From Massospora cicadina (Eukaryota > Entomophthoromycota > Entomophthoromycetes > Entomophthorales > Entomophthoraceae): a DNA stretch of 64,000 bases. Shown here in pieces: positions 32,299-42,399 of this stretch (positions are counted from its first letter, which is position 1; each line of letters opens with the position of its first letter). The notes below the pieces were generated by a model. The model was not told the origin of the DNA. It ran no database searches and saw only the letters and a program-made list of their open reading frames with translations. The position numbers and the translations under genes are program-made. The stretch covers positions 1-64,000 of the forward strand of contig JAKSZP010002700.1 in assembly GCA_022478985.1 (NCBI GenBank). Direction: 5' to 3'.

Positions 32299-33714
32299 TT
32301 AGGTGTGAGGGGGAGGGCCCCTGGGCCCACCAGCCTCTTCCAGGTCCCCATGGGCTTTCACAGCAGTGTGGGTATTAGCAGAAATGCTATCGGGGTTTTT
32401 GTTAATTTTTGTGGAAAGAGTCACATTGGCTTTGGCCTTCGCTTTTTGTTTTCCCGACATCGGACGAATTTTTTGCGGTGCGGATAAGTTCGGTGCACCA
32501 TCGAGTGGGGCAAAAAAAAATTTTTTGGTTGGGATAGGTCCTAAGTCAGTTTCGACTGGGGCTTGGGTGCAGCAATTGGGTGAGATCAAATCTTCCATCA
32601 GATCCTTGGATTGAGTGGCCCGTTTGGCTTGGGTCTCCCAATCTGATTGGGTGATGGATTCCCGAGTTGCTTCCGCTGTGAAGGTCTCCATGTCCTCCTG
32701 GCGTTGTGAGTGTGGGATGGTGGTGGTGGCCTTGGCCGCTTCCTTGGCTGCGGTCCTATGGGCCTGCTTGGCCTTCTTCCGCTCCTGTGGGGAGATGGGC
32801 TTTACCAATAGGTAGCAGCCTTGTGCTCCCCACAGGAAAGCCTCCTTGGTGCTTGCAGTTGGTTTGTAGTGCGCCTCCCCGCTGGCCATGGCCGCCGAGT
32901 GGTGCTCTTGGAATGTGACGCCCTCTTTGATGGGGCATGCATGCGCCTTATGGCCGAATGCATCACAGTGGGTGCAAATGGGGGCGCGCTGTCCACAGTT
33001 ACCCGGAATGGGTGGGTGGTGTGCCCTGCGATATCAATAAAGGTGGAGTGCGGGATCTGGGTTAGGTCCTTCACAATCTCCTCAGTTGGGGTCAGAACTG
33101 CGATGGCTTTGCCGGTGCACAGGTGTGGCATCAGCATGAAACATTGCATTTCGAAAGATTGTATTTTGCCATATATGGTGAGACCATCTTTCAGGTGTTG
33201 CTCCAAAATGTCACGTTTTACTGTAGTAGGCAAAAAGTCAAACGAGAGGAAAATTTGGTTTGATTTTGTCCATCTGGTGCATTTAGTTTTGACGACCCGT
33301 TGCCCTTCAGGGAGGTTGACCACTATGCGCACTGCTGCAGCCTCATCTGCTGCTATTTTGTTTTTGAAACCTAGGTCCATCCAACCGTGCGACATGGAGT
33401 GAGGTGCCACGTACACCGCGGTTGGGAAAATTTTGTGTACATCTTTACAAAATTTTTCCCATAGGGCCATTTTTTGGATGTCCAGATACACATGGACTCT
33501 GAATTCCACCGACGAAAGTGGCTGGGAATGTGGCATGTTGATGTACTGGTTGCATTGTGCTTGCCATGCGAGTATCTCTGGGGAAATTGTGACCGCTGGT
33601 TTTTTTAGATTTTTTTCCTATTCCGCTGGATTCTCTGGGGCATTTTCGAACGTTAGAGGCCGCGGGCCTTCCGCCTGCTCCTCTTGTCTTGCTTGCCCAA
33701 CTGCTCCCAGATAT
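32299..33714 (-). pseudogene. LINE-1 ORF1, start codon lost and frameshifted
   Basis: The ATG that opens ORF1 in LINE-2 and LINE-3 is ATA here (33714-33712). Frames 33536-32802 and 32889-32299 carry the body, so there is a frameshift near 32,880. The order is GWMDLGF, FLSFDFLP, a CTGKAIAVL block, the CCHC region and then a Lys/Ala/Thr-rich tail. The knuckle itself falls where the frame is lost. Stop TAA 32299-32301. Predicted RNA-binding partner of ORF2. Confidence 0.87.
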
Positions 33715-33811
33715 GGGCGCAGACTAATCCCCTCTATGAGATTATCAAACTAGATTTAGTCTTGAATTGAATAGGTTGCAAAAGTGTTTGCAACGAGAAA
33801 GAAAAGTCCTT

Positions 33812-33826
33812 TTCAATTTGTTTTAT
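33812..33826. repeat. Target-site duplication, right (LINE-1)
   Basis: ttcaatttgttttat, the partner of 28507-28521; the HAL-3 leader resumes directly after it. Confidence 0.92.
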
Positions 33827-33881
33827 AAATTTGTGTAATTTGGCTCAGAAAGTTACTCCAAGTGGAAAGCGAGTCTAATAT

Positions 33882-33897
33882 TACTATTAATAAGATT
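33882..33897. repeat. Target-site duplication, right (HAL-3)
   Basis: tactattaataagatt, partner of 26623-26638. Confidence 0.85.
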
Positions 33898-35099
33898 CTC
33901 TTATTTATTTTTCTTTTCCTTATTTAACTATTACTTATATAACATAAGCTTGGCATGTTTTTTGTCTTTAATAAACTTTTCTTAAAGGTTCTCTAAAATT
34001 ATGCATTGATTTATGTTTTCTCTATTATTTATAAAGGGTCCAGGCCATATTCTTGTGATATTTTTCTTTCATATTAATCCATAATTGCCTTGATACAGCA
34101 CATATCCTTTTAATCTAAATTGTAGCAGCTTTGATTGTTGATTAGATTGAAGTTGTGGTCACTAACCTTCTTCATCTGGTTAGTGGAATAGACCTTGGAC
34201 TGAAATTTTATCAATGCAGAAGTGAAAAAAGACAAATTGGTGAGTTCCTACCACAAAGGTCTCTTTCACACAAGAATATATAAGATGTGGCAAGGCCAGA
34301 TGTCTTCTGTACAATAGTTAATATTGAGTTTTCATAGTTTCAGAATGATAACTAAAATACCGCACAAATGGCAATGTATCAATGAACTCTAATTTCAAAT
34401 GCATTCTGCAGCCATAAATTTTAGTAAGTTCCATAATGTATCATTGACTCAGATAGTTCCATTAGATTTTAATAATAAGGTGCCATGTTACCCTTCAGAA
34501 CGCAATAAGATCATTCAACTCAGGTATAACATGGGAAGTGTCAGGATTCTCCCTGAATTAGGTGAAAGCCTTGTCCAGGGAGAAGGTGACACATTCATAT
34601 GAGGGGCACAACTCCTGATAATCCCAACTGGCCTAATATGTTTGAGAATGGGGTTCAACTCTATGTTATCAGATGGTATACCAGGTTCAATGCTTTACCT
34701 GAACTAGACCGAATTTGGGATATATTTATACCTCCTAGTTATTAACTAAACACCTTAAGATTTCAAATCTATTCTAGTATTGGGACTTTTCTACAGGTCT
34801 CATGACTCTACCCTTAATATCCCTCTTTATTCCCTTTCATTTTCAAGCATAAGTATTGCTTGATTACTCTAAATAAAGTACTTTTTTATGCCTATTACTA
34901 ATAAAAATCCTTGATTACAAAGTTTTTATTAGGAGTAAACAAGTCATAAGGTTACCCATGAAAGTGAACTTTGAAGCACCCCATTCAGAAAAATGAACCA
35001 CCAGTGATTCCCCCTGGTGGCCCAACAGGAAGTGAAGTAAGTTTCACTATCAGTGAGAATGAATTATGGTAACCATGACGTTGATTAATGAACTTTTTA
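33898..35099. other. Unassigned AT-rich DNA, probably the 3' part of element D
   Basis: No readable ORF. It lies where the end of integrase and the 3' LTR of element D should be, but I could not align it with B or C and found no LTR partner. Confidence 0.4.
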
Positions 35100-36050
35100 T
35101 TAGGTCTAGTGGTAGCTGTGTATGTCTCAAATATCCTGTTCTTCTACCAACTTCATCAGGTGTTTTAAAATCAATATTATATATTTATTAGGCCTGCGCC
35201 AGCTTTAGCGGTCTTATGACATCAATAGACATGATGTGCCATCAAATCATGGTTTTAATAAGTGGTAAGTTGTGTTTTTTTAGAACAACCTTTCCACATG
35301 GCACTGATGACAACATGTGAGCTTTTTATAATTGTCAAAAATCATGCTTTCCTAGAAGTAAAGAGGAACCAGAAGTTGTATTGTATTGCATGACCCTCTG
35401 TGTCTTACCTCCTTGTGTGCATTGATGATAATGTTTGATCAATATGAAAACCTAGTGAAAACTCATTTTTTATAGATTTTTTTAAGAAGTATGTGATTCT
35501 ACCAAAAAAGTATTATCTCGTAATTCATCATTTGCTTATACTACTTGTGGCGGTTTCATTGTACATGCCTTGTCATCTCCTCATACATTCATTCAGTGAG
35601 ATACTTTTTATAGCTATAGTCAGTAGTCAATATAAATAAACTGCATTCTGAAGTTTAGATATGGAGCAATAGTTTATGCTAAAGTTGTAAGCTTAAAGTT
35701 AAAGAGTCCAGCGTGCTAGCTGGCCTTTTAGCTCTCAAAGGTTTTCAACTAGCCTAGTGATCCATGATTAGTCACAACTTTAAATTTTCTCATCATGCAG
35801 GTACACCCTAAAACCTTTTGTATGTTTAGATCACACCTAAAAACTCCTATTTGGTAACGGTGTAATTCCACTCATGACAGTTTGGGCTCAGGCAACAATG
35901 AGTAATTAGATGCTTAGCACCATTATCAGCTCATTGGAAAAATATTGTTCCTTTTGGAGTAAAAGGATGAGTTCTTTCTACCATGACTTGATTTTTTTCA
36001 TTTGGTATTATAGCACCAGAGCATTGACTTTTTCATTTGGAAGAAGTCAA
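35100..36050 (-). pseudogene. Element D integrase and RNase H remnants
   Basis: Plus-strand tccacatggcactgatgaca (about 35,292) matches tccacttgacactgatggca at the CxxC finger of the element B integrase, and gtgtaattccactcatgaca (about 35,860) matches the YTVTERE region of the B RNase H. No open frame remains. Confidence 0.6.
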
Positions 36051-36051
36051 A

Positions 36052-36056
36052 GGCAC
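36052..36056. repeat. Target-site duplication, left (element C)
   Basis: ggcac; partner at 42142-42146. Confidence 0.92.
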
Positions 36057-36616
36057 TGTTGTAATTTGGCGGAATCCTGGAGATACGCTGTAAGGGGTTT
36101 GCACGGGGTTTAGCCCACTGAGCAATAGGACCAATGATATGACGATTGTGGCCCTTGGTAACAACAGAATAAACTTAATATAATAATTATTGGGCACTTG
36201 CTCCCACTACAATATTTTATTTAGTATAATAAACACATCGGATCTTCGCTGTCTCACTCACTCTATCTTATCAACAACCAACCTCTCTTAATCGCCCATC
36301 TCACTTATATATAGCAGCTTTGGACAATACCACTCTCATAGCTTGGACTATTCAGTTCCACCGATTCTCCTTGTTTCAGCTTGTTATTCTTTAGCTCTCT
36401 ATCGCCTAGATTTAAGGCGATTTAATTTGTATTCATTGAATGTCAACATTGCCCAATCGCCTTATTTCAAGGCAATCCAATAATAAACCTGTTATATCCC
36501 AATATTGCCTCATCTCGAGGCACTCAAAAAATCATAACTAATCTAATTTTAGCGGATTCTTCCCAAACCTCCCAACTGTCCCAAGATTATCGTCCAGTCA
36601 TATCAGAATTGTGACA
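36057..36616 (-). repeat. Element C 3' LTR
   Basis: 560 bp, tgttgtaatttggcgg to aattgtgaca, aligned end to end with 41582-42141 without net length change. Contains three small stem-loops (separate entry). Confidence 0.94.
36402..36522. repeat. Three spaced stem-loops in LTR C
   Basis: Imperfect palindromes at 36402-36420 (tcgcctagatttaaggcga), 36457-36474 (tcgccttatttcaaggca) and 36506-36522 (tgcctcatctcgaggca), starting about 50 bp apart and all built on GCCT...AGGC. The other LTR has them at 41927-41945, 41982-41999 and 42030-42047, with pairing kept despite base changes. Confidence 0.75.
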
Positions 36617-36629
36617 TTACCCCCTCCTT
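36617..36629 (-). promoter_or_regulatory. Element C polypurine tract
   Basis: Plus strand ttaccccctcctt, AAGGAGGGGGTAA on the element strand, directly before the 3' LTR. Confidence 0.82.
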
Positions 36630-36792
36630 GACTGGATGATAAGGCTCCTATTGTTTGTATGGTCAGAGGAACTTCACATGTACCAGTTAATAATTTGACC
36701 CCCTGAGGGTTCCTTAATGGTGTAGGCGTCAGCCACGGTTTTCTCAATGATTTCAAATGGTCTGCTCCATATACTGGCGAGCTCATTCCTTC

Positions 36793-37751
36793 TTACAAAC
36801 CCATGTCAGTTTTGAACAGGTTCATCTCCTCTACCCCAAACTGTAGAAGACTTCTACATCTACCTTGGTCAGCTGCATGATCCCAAATTTTCTTGGCAAG
36901 ATTAGTAGAATATACCTCAGTTTGGAGCTTGAACAGTGTGTTTGTTAAGGTAGACAAATAGCGGTGGGGTTTGACTCCTCTGGTATCCTCCACACAGGAG
37001 TAAAGCAATGCAGGTAGCGCTGGATGTCGTCCATAGAGCAATTGGAATGGACTCTTACCAGTTGCTGAGTGGTAGCTGATATTGTACATGAAGACAGCAG
37101 TGGATAAAAGGGTGCTCCAGTCTGACGGCCGCTCATCTACAAAATTTGCATAGAATATTTACCAAGGTCCCATTGACCCGTTCCACCATACTGGTTGATT
37201 CAGGGTGGTAGGGGTAGTTAAGACCCTGAAGATTGCCATGAGCTTGTTTAACTTGGCCAATATATGTGATATGAAATTGGTCCTGTTGTCTATTAGGATA
37301 AACTGCGGACAACCATGGCGCTGTATGACACACTCCAGGATGAACTTGGAGGTAGTGACAGCCCCCAAATCCTTGATGGCCCTTGCTTCCACCCATCTTG
37401 TCAAATGGTTGAGGCGACTATTATATAATTGGAGCAGTTCGCGCCAGTTAGCAGAGGCCCCACCACAACTAACAAAACAGTATGCCATGCAAACTGAGGC
37501 TTGACTAGCTGGTAGCTGGTCTTTCGGTGGGATGGCTTCTCCACTTGGCACTGATGGCAACAACCAACTGTCTCAAGCATATCATAGTGCATACTCTCCC
37601 AATAGTAGTGGTGTCGCAAGAACTCCAGCATCTTTTTCAACTCTCCATGACATACCGCTCTATGGGCATCCATAATTATTGCAGGCCTGGCAGAGAATTT
37701 TGGAAAACTCAGCATTGATTCCTCAATTTGCTTATATAATTCCCATTGCAC
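36793..37751 (-). pseudogene. Element C integrase, broken
   Basis: The HHCC finger ends in CCHQCQVEKPSHRKTSYQLV (ORF 37751-37401); the core is in 37563-37159 (FILIDNRTNFISHI, with the second catalytic Asp) and 37396-37133 (the catalytic Glu in MVERVNGTL). A C-terminal piece at 37089-36793 reads YNISYHSATGKSPFQLLYG. Very close to the integrase of element B, but frameshifted at different places. Confidence 0.85.
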
Positions 37752-37880
37752 AAGAAGGTATCACTGCCTAAACCCATCTAACGCTTTGATCATGGGCAGC
37801 GGCTCATCATGATATTTGCCCACAAGCATCTTTTCATATATTATGTCCGCCACATCTGCTATAATAGTGACAGTGGGTAT

Positions 37881-39110
37881 TCAGGAAAGACAGTCCACAT
37901 TCTGATGTTTTGCCCATAGCCAATGCATGATCTCAAAGACATATTCTTGGAGCTTCAAAGCCCATTGCGTGAGCCACCCTTCAGGTTCCCGCAGATTCTG
38001 TAGCCAGCGCAAAGAGGCATGATATGTTATCACTTTGAATTTCACCTCATGGATGTAGAACCAGAATTGTTTATATGCATAGATTACCACTAAAAACAAC
38101 TGCTCGGTCACAGTGTAATTCCGTTCATGGCTGGTTAAACTGCGTCTACAATATTCAATGGGGTGCTTTACACCATCATCATCTTTTTGGGATAACACAG
38201 CCCCTACAGCAGAAAGCGAAGCGTTCATTTGCACAATAAACTCTTTTTCAAAATTGGGGTATTGCAAAACAGGCGCGCTAGCCAATACAGTTTGAAATAC
38301 ATCAAAAGCGGTTTGCCATCAATCCGTCCAGTTGAAGGCAGCGTTTTTCTTAGTTAGCTCAAAGAGAGGAGCCCTGATACAGCTGAAGTTGGGAATGAAC
38401 CGCCAGTAGTAATAGACCATCCCCAAGAACACCTGAGTATCCAGCTTATTGCTTGGCTGAGTCATCTTGTGGATGGCTTCCACCTTGGCTGGCTGAAGAC
38501 TAAGCCCTTTAGAGTCTACCACAAAACCGAGTTATTCCAATTGTTTCTTAAAAAAGTGGCACATTTGGGGCTCAATCTTGATATTACCATCAGCAAGGCG
38601 GCAAAACACTTGCACCAGGTGTCCAAGATGCTCCGTGAAAGTCTGCAAAAACACATTGATATTGTCAAGGTAAACAAGAACGCAAGACAGCTTTAGGTCA
38701 CCCAAAATAGTATTCATAGCTCGATGGAACGTAGCAGGGGCATTGCACAAACCCTGTGGCATTCGTGTAGGCTGGAATAATCCTTTTGAGGTGATTATAG
38801 CGCATTTTTCTTGTTCAGCCGCTGGCAACTCAATCTGCCAGTACCCCGATATCAATTCCATAGCAGAGAAAATACTTGGTCCCACCTAACAGATCTAAAG
38901 CGTCGTTGATTTGTGGAAGTGGATACAAATCTTTTTTCATAATGTTGTTAAGCTTTTGATAATTTATTATTACTTGATTGGAGCCATCTTTCTTTTTGAC
39001 AATTAGCACCGGGGATGCTCAGGGACTCTTTGACGGCTCCAACATTCCTTGTTCCATCAAAGTATCTATTTCAGCAGATACAATTTCTTCCACTGACTTT
39101 GAGCGATGGA
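37881..39110 (-). pseudogene. Element C reverse transcriptase-RNase H, broken
   Basis: RT begins near 39110. ORF 38885-38532 has FSAMELISGYWQIELPAAEQ (the first catalytic Asp is Glu here; B has [11 protein letters not shown]), MPQGLCNAPATFHRAM and YLDN in place of YLDD (VLVYLDNINVF), so the polymerase site is damaged. 38522-38319 carries the thumb (FLGMVYYYWRFIPNF). RNase H is in 38285-37881 (VQMNASLSAVGAVLSQ, with catalytic Asp to Asn; YTVTEQLFLVVIYAYK). Confidence 0.85.
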
Positions 39111-39327
39111 TAGGCTGTGACCTGATAGGGGGTGGTCTACCATGTCCACCCAATGCACAACCTCATGAGCGCAACCCAATTGTGATCATCAGTCACAAAA
39201 ATGCTATGATACTTCTTGAACAGATTCATCACCCTATCCTTTTGATCCTCTGTTAGACCAAAGGTGCCTCACAAGGAACCACAATCATTATGCCAAAGGT
39301 GGTTTTTAAAGGCAAGCTGAGATCTTC

Positions 39328-39610
39328 CTAAGAACCAAAGTCATGTATCTGGTGGACCTCATCGATAGGGATCAAGTGCAGGTAAGCTACCACTTGGTGC
39401 TGCTGAACCAATATCACCTCCTTCTGCATATTCGCTACCAACACCTTCACTTCCCCCTGCCCTGGTAACAGTAACCCAGGAGCCACATGGGGATCAAGTC
39501 TTGATTGTTGATAGGGACCCACAAGCTCTCCATACAGACCTCCCAGTATATCAATTTAAAGCTTTGTCCCAATTATGACCTGATACCCAGAAGGGATAGT
39601 CCAAGCATTT
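39328..39610 (-). pseudogene. Element C dUTPase-like domain
   Basis: Minus strand, about 39,610 to 39,400: GGLYGELVGPYQQSRLDP followed by HVAPGLLLPGQGEVKVLVA, nearly identical to element B, then VVAYLHLIPIDEVHQIHDFG in the linker. An upstream stop interrupts the frame near 39,558. Fold similarity to trimeric dUTPases is inferred from GxYGxI and the GxxxPxxGEVKVLL strand pair; catalytic motifs are absent. Confidence 0.62.
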
Positions 39611-39840
39611 GCAGCTCGTAGCAGAATCCCTTTGTACTCATAAATTTGGTTTGGGAGCGTTCAGGTCTTCCGCTTCATCCGCTGATATCTTATAGGAATC
39701 ACACCATCGCTATAGGAGAGATTAATTTTACTAGAGCGGATTGGGTCATCTGGAACTCCGCTGGAAGTAAAATAGATGGGGATCTGTTGTCCCAGGATGG
39801 CTAGGGTCTCTTCCATCATGTCAACAACAGCCCCAAAGTG

Positions 39841-40100
39841 TCACATAATATCAGTCCCAATCAGCAGATCATAGTTGCTATTTGGTAATATTACTGCCAG
39901 AGCCACAATAACAAAGGATCCAAACCACAAAGGAAGCGCGCTATATGCTCCCTCAGAGACTGTGGTTTCCGTTCCAGCAGTCCCATACACCATCCGGTGT
40001 TCTATGTCAGGTTTTAAAAACAACTTCACCACCAACTTAGTGGAGACAATGTTAACAGGTTCACCTGTATCAATTATAGCTTGTACTCGGGTTTGTCTAC
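39841..40100 (-). pseudogene. Element C aspartic protease
   Basis: Active site at 40060-40071 on the minus strand: Asp-Thr-Gly-Glu, then PVNIVSTKLVVKLF. The C-terminal half continues in 40035-39841, ending YDLLIGTDIM. The catalytic DTG is intact, unlike in element B. Confidence 0.8.
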
Positions 40101-41519
40101 CACAATGTCACAGTAAGTGCACTCTGAGTAAGATGAATGCTGGCTATTTACTATGTGTACATTCAGCAGTTCACGTTTTCCCAGGAAACCTATTTTACCA
40201 ACACTGACTTTAGGGTACCCTGTTATAATAGCATCCACTGGGAAGGCGACCTCTACTTCTCTTAAAGACAACGCATCTGCAAACGGTTCTAGCTGGTCTA
40301 ATGGATTTTGGTCAAATATTTGGCAAGTGTAAGACTTTGGTTGCTCTGGAAACCCTGTGTCAGCCATTTCTTTGAATTGTGCTTGAATCAACATATTTAT
40401 TCCCCCAACTGGCTGTTGGTAGAGGAATGTATCATCATATTGGAAGGCTTCTGCTGCCTTCTATACAATAGATTCATGTGGGATGTATGACTTCGAGATA
40501 ATGGAAGTAGAGAGTCCCATCTCTACTCTGCTCTGATCTTTCCCTGATAACTTTGATCCTGTTGTACGTAAGTGATCTGTCAATTGGGGCACCATCATCC
40601 CATCTGCCCGGTGCAACTGCAATTAAAACAACTTACTCCATAGGGCCTACATCTGTGCTTAATATAAGTTGGCCCACTTGGAAAATTATTACAAAGTTGA
40701 TCAGTGTAACCAGACCCACATTGGTAGAATGCCTGCTGTTGATCAGCGTAGTTAGGGCTAAAGTGGTAGTTGGTCAGTTGTTGCTAAGTAGTTATGGGAC
40801 AGATGTTGGACTGCGGTGAGTAACCTGGCAGAATCTGCGTCAACTGGGCACTTCCCCCCATGGTTAGGGTTGGCCACAGCGACAGTGTGAATCTGCTCAA
40901 TATCGGGTAGAGGGAAAGTTACAGCTAAGCGATGTACAAACTGAACAAATTTAAGATGAGGTACATCATCCTCCAACAATGGGGCCATGACATTGTAAAG
41001 CTCAGAGTATGGCTTCACTGCAGAGGACATTGCAAGGCATACATCAGCTTCAGCTAGAATCCCATCCCCAATCAACACATGTGCTTATGCCATAAATCAC
41101 TCAGAAAATGCGATGAGAGTCTCATTTCGCTGAAACCAGATGGTCAAGAACTTGGCTTTCCACTGCAACATCTTTGCAGTTCCACTGAACAACTGCAGCA
41201 CCATCTCCTTGACTTCCTGGTATGTAACGGAACTATCTGGAAGGTAATAAACAGTTTGATCAGCACTTCTGACATCCAAGGTGGAGATCAACAGTTTTGC
41301 CCTACGCCGGTCTGAGGCTCCTTCAGTTGTAAACTCAAATCCTCGAAAGAACCCATAAATATTTCCTTTGCAATCAAATGGCGGCAGCTTATCACTGCAG
41401 ACTTCCTGGAGCAGCTCATCTTATCTTTTGAGCACAATGTCCAATGCAAGTTTCAACTCCTCATATGCAACAGCCCCATTGTGTCATGCAGATTTATTAA
41501 AGCAACCTAGATGCAACAT
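40101..41519 (-). pseudogene. Element C Gag, broken
   Basis: Likely start at 41519 (MLHLGCFNKSA), 43 nt after the primer-site motif, with an early TGA after 11 codons. Capsid-like part in 41291-41097 (TYQEVKEMVLQLFSGTAKML, then WKAKFLTIWFQRNETLIAF), equivalent to QWKANFMTIQFHQNETL in B, and 41078-40758. The zinc knuckle at about 40,600-40,640 reads CFNCSCTGQMG, a stop, then WC: Gln replaces His. Shorter than Gag of element B by about 1.3 kb at the N-terminal side. Confidence 0.72.
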
Positions 41520-41561
41520 AGCAGGTGAATGAGTTTTATTGTTTTATAACTGATCAATGGG

Positions 41562-41581
41562 CCCCCTGTAGTGAGCACCAC
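41562..41581 (-). promoter_or_regulatory. Putative primer-binding site of element C
   Basis: ccccctgtagtgagcaccac on the plus strand, identical to 19285-19304 although the LTRs of B and C are unrelated in sequence. Confidence 0.75.
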
Positions 41582-42141
41582 AGTTGTAATTTGGCGGAAT
41601 CCTGGAGATACGCCATAAGGGGTTTGCATGGGGTTTATCCCACTGAGCAATAGGACCAATGATATGATGATTGTGACCCTCGGTAACAAAAGAATAAACT
41701 TAATATAATAATTATGGGGCAACTGCTCCCACTACAATACTTTATTTAATATAATAAACACAGCGGATCCTCGCTGTCTCACTCACTCTATCCTATCAAC
41801 AACCAACATTTCTTAATTGCCCATCTCGCTTATATACAGTGGCTTCAGACAATACCACTATCATAGCTTGGACTATTTGGTTCAACCGATTCTCCTTGTT
41901 TCAGCTTGTTATTCTTTAGCTCTCTATCGCCTAAATTGTAGGCGATTTAATTTGTATTCATCAAATGTCAACATCGCCCAATCGCCTTATTTCAAGGCAA
42001 TCCAATAATTAACCTGTTATATTCCAATATCACCTCATCTTGAGGTACTCGAATAATTGTAACTAATCTCATTTCGGCGGATTCTTCCCAAACCGCCCAA
42101 CTGTCCCAAGATTATCATCCAGTCATATCATAATCATGACA
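41582..42141 (-). repeat. Element C 5' LTR
   Basis: 560 bp, agttgtaatttggcgg (TG decayed to AG) to aatcatgaca, the partner of 36057-36616. Confidence 0.94.
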
Positions 42142-42146
42142 GGCAC
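42142..42146. repeat. Target-site duplication, right (element C)
   Basis: ggcac, the partner of 36052-36056. Confidence 0.92.
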
Positions 42147-42399
42147 TATGACACCTTTTATTCTATGTAAATGTCTCATTATTCTTAAGAAGTCTTAAAA
42201 GTGACTCACTTATACTGCTAAGTTAGGAAATAAACGCTCTTAAGATCTGACCATTCCTAAGTTATTCAACTTTGCGCCTATTTGTGGACTTTATCTTTTT
42301 TTAGATAGCTTTGAATTTGTCAGGATGAGGTCAGAGGCTTATTCCATCTTTCATAAAGCAATGTACTCTAGTGGTTTTTAAAAGAAGTTGTGTTTCTAA

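Larger units (their letters stand above)
28522..33811 (-). mobile_element. LINE-1 copy: full-length APE-type LINE inserted in HAL-3
   Basis: 5290 bp on the minus strand with a perfect 15-bp target duplication. The 3' tail is not poly(A) but repeats of TTTAAA next to AATAAA (28522-28545). The 5' end reads acttttctttctcgttgc. ORF1 and ORF2 are separated by TAA plus 6 nt. The RT and zf-RVT region place it with L1-like LINEs; there is no RNase H domain. Nested in the 5' leader of HAL-3. Confidence 0.94.
26639..33881 (-). mobile_element. HAL-3: full-length ORF1-only element, split by LINE-1
   Basis: Minus strand. The 3' end (left) is the reverse of gtccatcccctggttgtct followed by tgcctcaaataaat, the family 3' end. 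The coding part runs to 28482, then the 5' leader is interrupted at 28521 by LINE-1 and resumes at 33827, ending near 33881 with ctttccacttgg on the minus strand. Without LINE-1 and one target copy it is about 1.94 kb, the same as HAL-2. The outer 16-bp target duplication is perfect. Confidence 0.85.
36057..42141 (-). mobile_element. Element C: structurally complete Ty3/gypsy retrotransposon
   Basis: 6085 bp on the minus strand with two LTRs of exactly 560 bp, perfect 5-bp target duplication ggcac, the same primer-site motif as element B, and a polypurine tract. Order on the minus strand: Gag, protease, dUTPase-like domain, RT, RNase H, integrase; no chromodomain. Coding regions carry many stops and frameshifts. 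It inserted into the RNase H/RT region of element D. Confidence 0.94.

Noticed and set aside
36400..36525. CRISPR-like array (three spaced palindromic repeats)
   Set aside because: Repeats are short, differ from each other, sit in an LTR and are present in both LTR copies; the sequence is eukaryotic.
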